The notes under the pieces were generated by a model that did not search any database, was not told the origin of the DNA, and was given only the letters and a program-made list of their open reading frames with translations. A DNA stretch of 64,000 nucleotides from Roseibacillus ishigakijimensis (GTDB lineage Bacteria > Verrucomicrobiota > Verrucomicrobiia > Verrucomicrobiales > Akkermansiaceae), in the NCBI RefSeq assembly GCF_016595415.1, contig NZ_JAENIO010000003.1:1-64000 (forward strand), read 5' to 3'. Shown piece after piece: positions 38,128 through 46,460 of the stretch; the stretch's first letter is position 1, and each line of letters opens with the position of its first letter. Made by a program: the position numbers and the translations under genes.

Positions 38128-40188
38128 ATGTTACGGTCATTGATGACGGTCTCGGGCTTCACGCTCATAAGCCGATTGCTGGGTTTTCTCCGCGATATTC
38201 TTATCGCGCGTTTTCTGGGCACCGGGCTGGTGGCGGATGCCTTTTTCGCTGCTTTTCGTTTTCCCAATCTCTTTCGACGTATTTTCGGTGAGGGGGCCTT
38301 CAATGCCGCTTTTGTGCCCCTCTTTGGCCGCAAGGTGGCGGCCGATCATGCAGGCGGGATCCGCTTTGCCAGCAAGGCTTTTTCCATGCTCTTCGTGGTG
38401 CTGGGGATCTTCACTCTGGTGGCCATTCCCGCCATGCCCCTGCTCATGAATCTCGTCGTGCCGGGGTTCAAGGCCCGCGATGTCGACCCCTCTTTCTTTG
38501 GCAAGACCACCGAGATCGTGCTGCAGGAAAAGGGGCAGACCTTTGAAGTGGGCACCAAGGGGGCGCGGGCGATGTTTCTCAATCCCCTGGAAAAAGGCTC
38601 CTTGCGGGTCAGCGAGGTGAGCTTTGCCAGTGAGGACCGGGGATTGGGCGGTCTCTTCGGGCAAAAGAGCGCCCGGGAGGTCCGCCGCTTGGGTGCGCCC
38701 GTCAGTGAGGAAGTGGCCCTGGCCGGGCGCTACCACACGGTGCTGGGGCCCTTGACCATCGAGCTGCCGCCCGGGCTTTCCGGGGAAGAGGCCGAGGACT
38801 TTACTGAAGAGCGGGCGGAGGAGATCAAGCTCATCCGGCAGAACAACTTTGTGGTGGAGGGCTTCACGTGGGAAGAGGGAGTCTTTGTGGCCCGGAGCGG
38901 GGCTGATTCCTACCAGTTTTCGCGGCCCCGGGGGAAAGCGGGCGAGGACTTCCGCTGGTTCTCGCTCTCGCTGGCGGGGCAGGGCTCCACTGAGATTTAT
39001 CGCAATGATCCGGGCACCTTCGAGACCACCGTCAAGTTGGCCCGCATCATGTTCATCTACCTCCTCTGCATGGCCCTGGCCGCGCACCTCAGCGGGGTGC
39101 TCAATACCTTCCGCATCTTTGGCATGCCCGCCGCCGCTCCGGTCATTCTCAATCTCGTTTTCCTCATCGCCCTGGGCTTCATTGGCTGGCGGGGCTGGCT
39201 GCCGGGGGAGACCCTTGCTTGGGCGGTTGCAGTGGCTGGCTTTCTTCAATTGGCCGCGCTGTGGGCCACTTGTCTGAAAAAGGGCGCGCCCATCAAGCTG
39301 GTGCGTCCGCGTCTGGACCGCGAGATGAAGAAGCTTTTCGCTCTCATGGGACCGGGGGTCGCTTCCGCCAGTGTGCAACAGATCAACCTCCTCATCGGTG
39401 GCATCATCGCCTCCTTCCAGCCTGGTGCGGTGTCGTATCTTTACTACTCGGACCGCGTCTACCAGCTGCCCCTCGGGATGATCGGAATCGCCCTCGGGGT
39501 GGTCCTCCTGCCGGAGGTCACCCGCCAGCTACAGGGCGGGCTGGAGCGCCAGGCGGGCAAGACCATCACGCGTGGAATCGAGCTTGGGATGTTGCTCACC
39601 CTGCCTGCGGCGGCAGCCATGGTGGTGGTGCCCACCGAGCTCATCGCCGGTCTCTTCCAGCGGGGGGAGTTCGTGCGCGCCGATGCGGTGCAGACCGGGC
39701 GGGCCCTGGCGGCCTTTGCCCTCGGCCTTCCGGGCTACGTGCTCATCAAGGTCCTGCAGCCCGGCTATTTTGCCAAAGGCGATACCAAGAATCCGATGAA
39801 GATGGCGCTCACCATGGTGTTGGTCAATATCGTGGTCAGCCTCCTTCTTTTCCCTTGGCTCGGTCATGTCGGGCTCGCGCTGGCCACATCCATCGCCGCG
39901 TGGGTCAATGTCTTCATGCTCTGGCGCGGCTTGCATGGCTTCGTGGTGATGTCGGAGTCCGTGGTCTTCCGCCTCGGCCGCATGGTGCTCTGCAGTCTTC
40001 TCATGGGGGTCGTCCTCTTTTTCGCCGCCAAGGGTCTGGCACCTTGGTTCGAGGAAGGCGCGAGTTGGCAGCGCATTGGCGCCATGGTCATTCTGGTCAG
40101 CACGGGGGCGACCGCCTTCGGGGCCTTTGCCCTCTTCCTGCGCGCCACCAGCATTCAGGACCTCAAGGCTGGCTTTGGCAAGGGCTAG
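38128..40188 (+). CDS. murJ: Lipid II flippase MurJ with a large inserted loop
   Basis: A 686-residue membrane protein; usual MurJ is about 510-530. The N-terminal MATE-like start (MTVSGFTLISRLLGFLRDIL, RIFGEGAFNAAFVPLF) is normal to about residue 115. Residues about 116-296 are an extra hydrophilic segment of some 180 residues, after which the normal fold resumes at TVKLARIMFIYLL and runs through SYLYYSDRVYQLPLGMIGIA to the end. The ATG at 38143 is an equally good start. The insertion lies after the first few helices, probably outside the membrane. MurJ moves lipid II for peptidoglycan synthesis. Confidence 0.9.
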   Translation: MLRSLMTVSGFTLISRLLGFLRDILIARFLGTGLVADAFFAAFRFPNLFRRIFGEGAFNAAFVPLFGRKVAADHAGGIRFASKAFSMLFVVLGIFTLVAIPAMPLLMNLVVPGFKARDVDPSFFGKTTEIVLQEKGQTFEVGTKGARAMFLNPLEKGSLRVSEVSFASEDRGLGGLFGQKSAREVRRLGAPVSEEVALAGRYHTVLGPLTIELPPGLSGEEAEDFTEERAEEIKLIRQNNFVVEGFTWEEGVFVARSGADSYQFSRPRGKAGEDFRWFSLSLAGQGSTEIYRNDPGTFETTVKLARIMFIYLLCMALAAHLSGVLNTFRIFGMPAAAPVILNLVFLIALGFIGWRGWLPGETLAWAVAVAGFLQLAALWATCLKKGAPIKLVRPRLDREMKKLFALMGPGVASASVQQINLLIGGIIASFQPGAVSYLYYSDRVYQLPLGMIGIALGVVLLPEVTRQLQGGLERQAGKTITRGIELGMLLTLPAAAAMVVVPTELIAGLFQRGEFVRADAVQTGRALAAFALGLPGYVLIKVLQPGYFAKGDTKNPMKMALTMVLVNIVVSLLLFPWLGHVGLALATSIAAWVNVFMLWRGLHGFVVMSESVVFRLGRMVLCSLLMGVVLFFAAKGLAPWFEEGASWQRIGAMVILVSTGATAFGAFALFLRATSIQDLKAGFGKG

Positions 40189-40203
40189 TGGGGCGGGCGA
40201 GGG

Positions 40204-40242
40204 CCTGAAAAAAAACCGGCAGGGAAACGTCCTCTGCCGGTT
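40204..40242 (-). terminator. Intrinsic terminator of metY
   Basis: AACCGGCAG (40214-40222) pairs with CTGCCGGTT (40234-40242). Read leftward, the hairpin is followed by at least eight T residues, which fits the end of the metY transcript. Confidence 0.87.
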
Positions 40243-40293
40243 CTTGGTGCAAGCAAGGGGTGTTTCCCGCCGGGCAGACCCCGGGCGGGGTGG

Positions 40294-41584
40294 TTAGGCG
40301 GTGGCCTTTTGCAAACCTTGCTCGAGGTCGGCCAGAATGTCGTCGATGTGCTCGATGCCCACGCTCAAGCGGATGAGCTCGGGGGTGATGCCGCCCGCAG
40401 CCTGCTGCTCTTCGTTCAATTGGCTGTGGGTGGTCGTGGCGGGATGGATGGCCAGCGACTTGGCATCGCCCACATTGGCAACGTGGGAGTGCAGGCTCAG
40501 GGACTCGATGAACTTCTTGCCAGCCTCGGCCCCGCCCCGGATGCCGAAGACCACCATGGGACCCCCTTTGCCACCGAGGTATTTCTCGTTCTTGGCAAAT
40601 TGGGAATCGCCCGAGAGCCCCGGGAAGCGCACCCACTCCACCAACTCATGATTGGCGAGATACTTCGCCACTGCCGCCGCGTTCTCGCAATGGCGCTCCA
40701 TGCGTAGCGGCAGGGTCTCGATGCCTTGCAAAAACATCCAAGCATTGTCGGGGGACAGGCAAGCCCCCAGATTGCGCATCGGCCCGGTGCGCATGCGTAG
40801 AATGAAGGCCAGGGGGGGCTAGCGGAGCCGGCAGATCGTGACCCCAGCGCAGCCCGTGGTAGGAGGCGTCGGGCTCGTCGTAGAGGGGGTGCTGCCCTCC
40901 GGCCCAGTTAAATTTGCCGGAGTCCACCACCAGGCCGCCGATACCCGTGCCATGCCCTCCCAGCCATTTCGTCAGCGAGTGCACCACGATGTCGGCTCCG
41001 TGCTCCAAGGGCCGGAGCAGAGCCGGGGTGGTGAAGGTGCTATCCACCACCAGCGGCACCCCAGCCAGGTGGGCGGCCTCCGCGATGGCCTCCAGATCGG
41101 CCACCTCCAGCGCGGGATTGGAGACCGTCTCGGTGAAAAAGGCGCGCGTCTTCTCATCCGCCGCCGCCGCGAAGCTGGCCGGATCATTGGAATCCACGAA
41201 GCGCACCTCGATGCCCAGCTTCGGCAGGATGTCCTTGAACTGAGTGTAAGTGCCCCCGTAAAGATTGCGTGCCGAGACGATATTGTCCCCGGCCTCGGCG
41301 AGATTGATGATGGTATTGAAAATGGCCGAAGTGCCCGAGGAGTGCGCCAAGCCCCCCATCTCGGGTGCCCCTTCCAACAAGCAAACCCGCTTCTCCAAGA
41401 CGTCGTTGGTGGGGTTCATGAGGCGGGTGTAAATGTTTCCCAGCTCCTTGAGGGCAAACAAATTGGCCGCGTGTTCGGTGGAGTCGAAGGTGAAGGCGGA
41501 GGTCCGGTAGACCGGCACCGCGCGGGATTTGGTATCGGAATCGGGCGTATGGCCGCCGTGCAGGCAGAGGGTATCGAGTTTCAT
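40294..41584 (-). pseudogene. metY: metY (O-acetylhomoserine sulfhydrylase), frameshifted
   Basis: A PLP enzyme of methionine synthesis of about 429 residues, split into two frames. The first frame covers the start (MKLDTLCLHGGHTPD), the PLP lysine region (HSLTKWLGGHGTG) and ends GHDLPAPLA; the second frame resumes with LAFILRMRTGPMRNLG and runs to the normal end. The break falls at a run of seven G at 40812-40818. Six G would restore one frame. The 1291-base span is one base more than a multiple of three. This may be a sequencing or assembly error rather than a true pseudogene. Both halves otherwise look under selection. Confidence 0.85.
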
Positions 41585-41651
41585 AGGTGGGCCCATTCCA
41601 CCTCCCCACCCCCGTCGGCGCACGCCGAAAGTGAGAAAATCCGTTCGTGGG

Positions 41652-41739
41652 ATTCAAGATTCAAGATTCAAGATTCAAGATTCAAGATTCAAGATTCAAG
41701 ATTCAAGATTCAAGATTCAAGATTCAAGATTCAAGATTC
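41652..41739. repeat. Heptamer tandem repeat (ATTCAAG), 12 copies plus four bases
   Basis: Perfect head-to-tail copies of ATTCAAG in the 234-base gap between metY and the array. The rest of this gap (41740-41818) shows no gene. A similar-sized heptamer block lies on the other side of the array between cas2 and cas1. Confidence 0.95.
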
Positions 41740-41818
41740 CCCGGATTACGGTGGAGATAGGAGGAGTGGGGAGATGAGAGTCTTGCGTCTTGCATCTTGC
41801 AGTCTTGAATCTTTTTTC

Positions 41819-43409
41819 GTCTTCAGTGCCTTTCGGCTGAGGGGATTGGGGGGAGAGCGACCCCAGACTGAAGGCCAGCTTCTCGCTGGCCTTGTCTTCA
41901 GTGCCTTTCGGCTGAGGGGATTGGGGGGAGGAAGTGTTTGAAGACCGGGCCGCGTTTGACGCGCGGTCTTCAGTGCCTTTCGGCTGAGGGGATTGGGGGG
42001 AGGGATTACATTGTCGGCCTGTTCACCTGCGATTGGGATGTCTTCAGTGCCTTTCGGCTGAGGGGATTGGGGGGAGCTTCGGTTCAAGGATCAGTCTAAG
42101 CCGCAATTAACACGTCTTCAGTGCCTTTCGGCTGAGGGGATTGGGGGGAGGTTGAGAGGAGACGACATGTCTTACACTTACGTGAGCTGTCTTCAGTGCC
42201 TTTCGGCTGAGGGGATTGGGGGGAGCGTGAACACTGTTCACTTGATTAGCACTGTTCAGTAGTGTCTTCAGTGCCTTTCGGCTGAGGGGATTGGGGGGAG
42301 GGAAGGATGGAAAGAAACGTTATCCAGTCACTGAACGTCTTCAGTGCCTTTCGGCTGAGGGGATTGGGGGGAGACCGCCTACGGAATTGAAAAGCGTGGT
42401 CATGGGGCGCGTCTTCAGTGCCTTTCGGCTGAGGGGATTGGGGGGAGAGTCGCATGGATGAATACGATCTTGAGCAAATGAAAAAGAGTCTTCAGTGCCT
42501 TTCGGCTGAGGGGATTGGGGGGAGATGGCTAAAAAAGAGAACCCCGAGATTATCGCTTGGTCTTCAGTGCCTTTCGGCTGAGGGGATTGGGGGGAGAGGA
42601 GTCTTATCCGAAGGTTTGTATTCCGGTTTGCGGGTCTTCAGTGCCTTTCGGCTGAGGGGATTGGGGGGAGAACCGAGTGTTGGGAGAGTCTTAAATTAAG
42701 GATATGTCTTCAGTGCCTTTCGGCTGAGGGGATTGGGGGGAGGATGGAATGCGCGCAAGGGGTTTACTTGCGCGCAAGGTCTTCAGTGCCTTTCGGCTGA
42801 GGGGATTGGGGGGAGCTGCCTGGAATGCACGGGCTGCACGGGCTGCACGGGGTCTTCAGTGCCTTTCGGCTGAGGGGATTGGGGGGAGCGTGCTATTGTA
42901 GAACTAGAGAGTTCTATTCAATACGTCTTCAGTGCCTTTCGGCTGAGGGGATTGGGGGGAGATCTAAGGTGTCACTAAAACACGGCGGAAGCGCCGAGTC
43001 TTCAGTGCCTTTCGGCTGAGGGGATTGGGGGGAGTGGCGAGCTTTTCCTGATCATGTTAGTTTTTTGCGCGCTCTGTCTTCAGTGCCTTTCGGCTGAGGG
43101 GATTGGGGGGAGTGAGGCCAGCGAAGGTGAGCTAGCCTCCAATATTGGAGGTCTTCAGTGCCTTTCGGCTGAGGGGATTGGGGGGAGTCAATATAACCTT
43201 CAATAACAATACCTAGCATCACTAGGGTCTTCAGTGCCTTTCGGCTGAGGGGATTGGGGGGAGTCCCAAACAATACCTAGCATCACTAGGTATTGTTTTG
43301 TCTTCAGTGCCTTTCGGCTGAGGGGATTGGGGGGAGCAATTATGAACATGATATTCGTCAGTCGGCATGAACGTCTTCAGTGCCTTTCGGCTGAGGGGAT
43401 TGGGGGGAG
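41819..43409 (-). CRISPR. CRISPR array, 22 repeats and 21 spacers
   Basis: Twenty-two 37-base repeats that look identical by eye, starting at 41819, 41894, 41966, 42040, 42114, 42189, 42264, 42337, 42411, 42488, 42560, 42634, 42706, 42779, 42852, 42925, 42998, 43076, 43151, 43227, 43300 and 43373. On the plus strand the repeat begins GTCTTCAGTGCCTTTCGGCT and ends in ATTGGGGGGAG. Spacers are 35-41 bases. I infer leftward transcription: the minus-strand repeat ends ACTGAAGAC, like the usual 8-base type III tag, the cas genes run the same way, and the cas2-side flank can serve as leader. The repeat core GCCGAAAGGC forms a short GNRA hairpin. Confidence 0.97.
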
Positions 43410-43595
43410 AGGGTAGCAGTAATCCACTCGCTGCCAATCCTCAAATGGGTGCTTTTGACGGGACCATCGTTCGCGCACCAGATTGAGGGTGGCTGGAGAG
43501 GTCGATAGGCGCTTTCTCTGGGTTCTATCACTTTATTTTGAGTGGTTTCTGTGTGTTGACGCGAGGTGGCGGTTTTGGGCTCTTTGGCCGTCGCG
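43410..43595 (-). promoter_or_regulatory. Probable CRISPR leader
   Basis: A 186-base non-coding gap between the array and the cas2 stop codon. It should hold the leftward array promoter and the site where new spacers enter. A run with CAAAATAAA on the minus strand could be a -10 region, but no convincing box pair is seen. The assignment rests on position and on array orientation. Confidence 0.55.
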
Positions 43596-43871
43596 TCAGA
43601 CGAGGTAGCAGATGACTTTCTCGGGGCTGACCATCTGGCCGGCGGTGCGGGTCTTGCGGGCCGACTTGGCATCGAGGGTGTAGGCGACGAGTTTGTCTTC
43701 TTCGCTATCAATGATTTCGTTGAGACGATACCAGAGCTGGTCGAATTCCAAGGCGTCGAGGTGGCACTCGAAGAAGGAATACTGGGTGCGCACGCCGTAG
43801 TCGAGACAGGTCTTGGCGACTTTGTTGAGCCGCTTGGCGTCGGTGATGTCGTAGCCGATGAGGATGAGCAT
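43596..43871 (-). CDS. cas2: CRISPR-associated endonuclease Cas2
   Basis: A 91-residue Cas2 that pairs with Cas1 in spacer integration. It starts MLILIGYDITDAKRLNKVAK, with the usual first-strand Asp, and continues YGVRTQYSFFECHL. The end KVICYLV is normal. It is the last cas gene before the array and lies 164 bases from cas1, the gap holding a heptamer repeat block. Confidence 0.93.
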   Translation of the reverse strand: MLILIGYDITDAKRLNKVAKTCLDYGVRTQYSFFECHLDALEFDQLWYRLNEIIDSEEDKLVAYTLDAKSARKTRTAGQMVSPEKVICYLV

Positions 43872-43943
43872 GTCGGTATTTCCCGGCGGGGACCATTGAT
43901 AGGGAACTTGGGGGAAGAGGTCGTCCCACCAGGGGGGAGTTGA

Positions 43944-44030
43944 GAGTTCAGAGTTCAGAGTTTTGAGTTTTAAGTTTTAAGTTTTGAGTTTTGAGTTTTG
44001 AGTTTTGAGTTTTGAGTTTTGAGTTTTGAG
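43944..44030. repeat. Heptamer tandem repeat (GAGTTTT), 12 copies plus three bases
   Basis: Two GAGTTCA copies are followed by GAGTTTT and AAGTTTT variants and then seven perfect GAGTTTT copies, filling most of the gap between cas2 and cas1. The copy number almost equals that of the ATTCAAG block beyond the array. Confidence 0.93.
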
Positions 44031-44035
44031 TGGGG

Positions 44036-45043
44036 TTAGTTGATGAGGAAGGGGGAGAGGTCGTGGGGTGGGGCGAGGGCGGATTTGAAGTCGGTGACGG
44101 CGTAGTCGAATTGCTGGCGCAGGGAGGTGCGGTGCTGACGCTGGGTGGAGAGGAATTCGCGTTGCACGCGCTTTTCATACTGGAGGATGAGCTTTTGGCG
44201 GCCGATGGGGTCGAGGTGGATGCCGCCGTCTTCGCTGGGTTGGAAGTGTTGCTGCTGGAGCATGCCGCGGGAGAAGAGGTCGAGGGTGAGGGCTTCGACG
44301 ATGACGGGGCGGAAGGGCTCGATGAGGTCGAGAGCGAGGGAGGGGCGGCCGGAGTCGGGGCTGTGAAAGACGGGGAGGGCGGGGTCGAGCCCGTGGGCGT
44401 GGAGGAGGGCGGTGAGCTCGTTGGTGAGGACGACGGAGATGAAGGAGAGGACGGCGTTGACGGGGTTGAGTGGGGGGCGGCGGGAGCGTTTCTCGAAGGG
44501 GAAGTCGCTGGGGAGAAGGCGGGCCCAGGCGGAGAGGTAGGTGGCGGAGGCGGCGCCTTCGAGGCCGAGGAGCTCGGGGGCGTCGCCGGGGTGGAGGGCG
44601 CGCTGGTGGAGGGCGTTGAGGCGGGCGAGCTCGGTGGTGGAGTCGTGCCCCCGGTCGTTGCAGAGGCGCTGGAGGAGGCGGCGCTGGTTGCGAATCTTGG
44701 CGGCGATGAGCTGGGCGGCGAGGGGGAGGGAGCGCGCGGGGGAGAGGGTGAGCTCGTATTGGCGGAGCCGGGCGGGGGCGTGATGGCTGCCGGGGGAGAG
44801 GGTGGTGCCGAGGAAGCGGGTGGCGCTGTGGTTCAAGTGGACGACGGGGATTTCCTCATCCATGAGGGCGGCGAGGGCGGGTCCGGTGAGGGTGATGCCG
44901 GAGGTGACGATGAGGCGGTCGAGGTCGCGCAGGGGGATCTGGCGGCTGACTTTCTGGTCGTCTTCATTGACGCCGGAGACGTCGAGACGACGGGAGACAA
45001 GGCGCACGGTGGCGCGGGGCAGGGTTAACCAGGCGGAGGGCAT
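44036..45043 (-). CDS. cas1: CRISPR integrase Cas1
   Basis: A 335-residue Cas1. The metal-binding residues expected of the family are present: Glu in LLGLEGAASATYLSAW, His in LPVFHSPDSGRPSLALDLIEPF, and the acidic residue in DLIEPFRPVI. There is no fused reverse transcriptase. I start at the ATG at 45043 (MPSAWLTLPRATVRL); a longer in-frame start would translate REP-like palindromes and is rejected. With Cas2 it forms the adaptation module of this type III-B locus. Confidence 0.93.
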   Translation of the reverse strand: MPSAWLTLPRATVRLVSRRLDVSGVNEDDQKVSRQIPLRDLDRLIVTSGITLTGPALAALMDEEIPVVHLNHSATRFLGTTLSPGSHHAPARLRQYELTLSPARSLPLAAQLIAAKIRNQRRLLQRLCNDRGHDSTTELARLNALHQRALHPGDAPELLGLEGAASATYLSAWARLLPSDFPFEKRSRRPPLNPVNAVLSFISVVLTNELTALLHAHGLDPALPVFHSPDSGRPSLALDLIEPFRPVIVEALTLDLFSRGMLQQQHFQPSEDGGIHLDPIGRQKLILQYEKRVQREFLSTQRQHRTSLRQQFDYAVTDFKSALAPPHDLSPFLIN

Positions 45044-45060
45044 GAGGTGGGAGGGTGGGT

Positions 45061-45135
45061 GCAAGCCTCTGGCTTGGCACAGTGGTGGGTGCAAGCGTCT
45101 CGCTTGGCACAGGTGGGTGGGCAAGCTTCCAGCTT
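45061..45135. repeat. REP-like palindromes between cas1 and the csx1-type gene
   Basis: Three imperfect palindromes: GCAAGCCTCTGGCTTGGC (45061-45078), GCAAGCGTCTCGCTTGGC (45091-45108) and GCAAGCTTCCAGCTTG (45121-45136). The first two recur, in the same order and at near-identical spacing, in cad1 and between cmr4 and cmr3. They fill the 110-base gap between cas1 and the next gene. Confidence 0.9.
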
Positions 45136-45153
45136 GATGGGGGCAAAATGCGC

Positions 45154-46443
45154 TTAGGGAATGAGGGTGGGAAAAGCGGCAACAAGCTCGGATACCTTAT
45201 CCCTCAGAGCGGAAGCCTTGTGGGATTTGTCGTTGTGGTTGGCGTGATTGAGATCGTTCCGAGGCCCCGTGGTTTGGCTCCAAAGGGTTTCAAAGGTGGC
45301 AAGAAGGGTCGGGGGGAGCTCTTCGCTTTTGGCTAGAAGATCTTCGTCGAGAGATTGTTTCTTTGCTTTGGGGTTTGTGCGATAATTGAGAATGGCTTCA
45401 AAAGGTTTGCGTTCCGAATAAACGAGTGGAAAAGGAGGGGCTGGGCGCAAATGGGCTGCGAAGGCGGTTACGATCCACTCCCTTGCCAAGGTCAAGGCGG
45501 ACACGGGGTGTCCTTTCGCCAGAAGCCATCGGATGAGGTCGAGTTGGGCTTGGAGATCGGTTTCCTCAGGAAGGTTGCTTTCGGAATTCTTTCGGGAAGA
45601 CAGCCCTGCCTCCCGGTGAGCGATTAGCTCGTCTGCAATCAATTTGATAAGGTGTCCGAAAGGGGGAAGGAATTGGTCTATCTCTGTTTCGGCGGCGTCC
45701 GACTTGGTTTTGAGTTCGCTGGCAGAGGTTGAAAGATCCTGCAATCGAAGGGTGCGGAGATTTGCGGAGGTCTCACGTAATGTTCTCGCCAAAGGGGTCA
45801 GATTGCGTGGGTTCTCGGATTTGGAAAGCGTCTTATTCGCCCAGAGGTTTCTTTGAGTATGCTCAATGAGATGGCTAATTTGAGTTGCGTCACCTGTTTC
45901 GAAAAAAGATTCGGCAGCGCTCGTCCACTGGAGAAGTGAGAGAAAGGGTGAAAGATCGAAGGTGGGCTTGAGAGGATAATCCCTAGGAACGGCATCGAAG
46001 GCTCCATAATAGAGACCGTGAACCTGAACGGCGCGGGTCATCCTGAGATAAGTAAGAGCAAGAAGAGTGACAATGGGGGTGCTACGAAAGCCGTGTGTGA
46101 TATCAGCGATGATATTTTCTCCTTTGCAGAGGTTTTCGGTGAGAACTTGAAAGTAATCCCAGAGATCGGATTCCGTTCCCGTTTGCAATGGAAGCTGGAA
46201 AAATTCAACTTCGTATCCTGTGAGTTCTTTTCTCAATTCCTTTTCATGTTTGTTAGATGCGTCCTGTGTGGTGATGACAAGTATGCGAACAGGGTGAGTC
46301 CACTTTGCTAAGGCCGCTGAGAAAAATCTGCTTGTGAGGGGTTGAGGGTCGGTGTGTTGTGGCTGTGGAAGGTTCGAAAAATCACAAGGGTTGTATGTGG
46401 TTTCGGTATAGTTTCCGATGCCGAGAAAGGTGATAAGAGTCAT
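45154..46443 (-). CDS. CARF-HEPN effector of the Csx1/Csx2 (TM1812, DxTHG) family
   Basis: A 429-residue type III accessory ribonuclease. The N-terminal CARF domain starts MTLITFLGIGNYTETTY and contains DITHGFRSTP, the DxTHG motif (D114-G118) that should contact cyclic oligoadenylate. The C-terminal half is helical and ends with RNDLNH (R395-H400), the RxxxxH motif of HEPN ribonucleases. It should be switched on when Cas10 makes the second messenger and then cut RNA. I start at the ATG at 46443; a longer frame is antisense-like extension. It lies 17 bases after cad1. Confidence 0.88.
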   Translation of the reverse strand: MTLITFLGIGNYTETTYNPCDFSNLPQPQHTDPQPLTSRFFSAALAKWTHPVRILVITTQDASNKHEKELRKELTGYEVEFFQLPLQTGTESDLWDYFQVLTENLCKGENIIADITHGFRSTPIVTLLALTYLRMTRAVQVHGLYYGAFDAVPRDYPLKPTFDLSPFLSLLQWTSAAESFFETGDATQISHLIEHTQRNLWANKTLSKSENPRNLTPLARTLRETSANLRTLRLQDLSTSASELKTKSDAAETEIDQFLPPFGHLIKLIADELIAHREAGLSSRKNSESNLPEETDLQAQLDLIRWLLAKGHPVSALTLAREWIVTAFAAHLRPAPPFPLVYSERKPFEAILNYRTNPKAKKQSLDEDLLAKSEELPPTLLATFETLWSQTTGPRNDLNHANHNDKSHKASALRDKVSELVAAFPTLIP

Positions 46444-46460
46444 TGCGGTGGAATTAAGGA

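Noticed and set aside
41585-41650. SAM-type riboswitch upstream of metY
   Set aside because: The gap is short and GC-rich, and I could not build the expected multi-helix fold; only a small hairpin is present.
41741-44178. Small open frames across the array and heptamer repeats
   Set aside because: They are repeat translations (for example SPQSPQPKGTED) and not genes.
44036-45043. Reverse transcriptase-Cas1 fusion
   Set aside because: Terminator-like spacers suggested RNA-derived acquisition, but Cas1 is of single-domain length and no YxDD reverse transcriptase motif is seen in the locus.
45044-45124. An extended Cas1 start
   Set aside because: The extra 27 residues (such as HLCQARRLHPPLCQARGLHP) are translations of REP-like palindromes, not part of Cas1.
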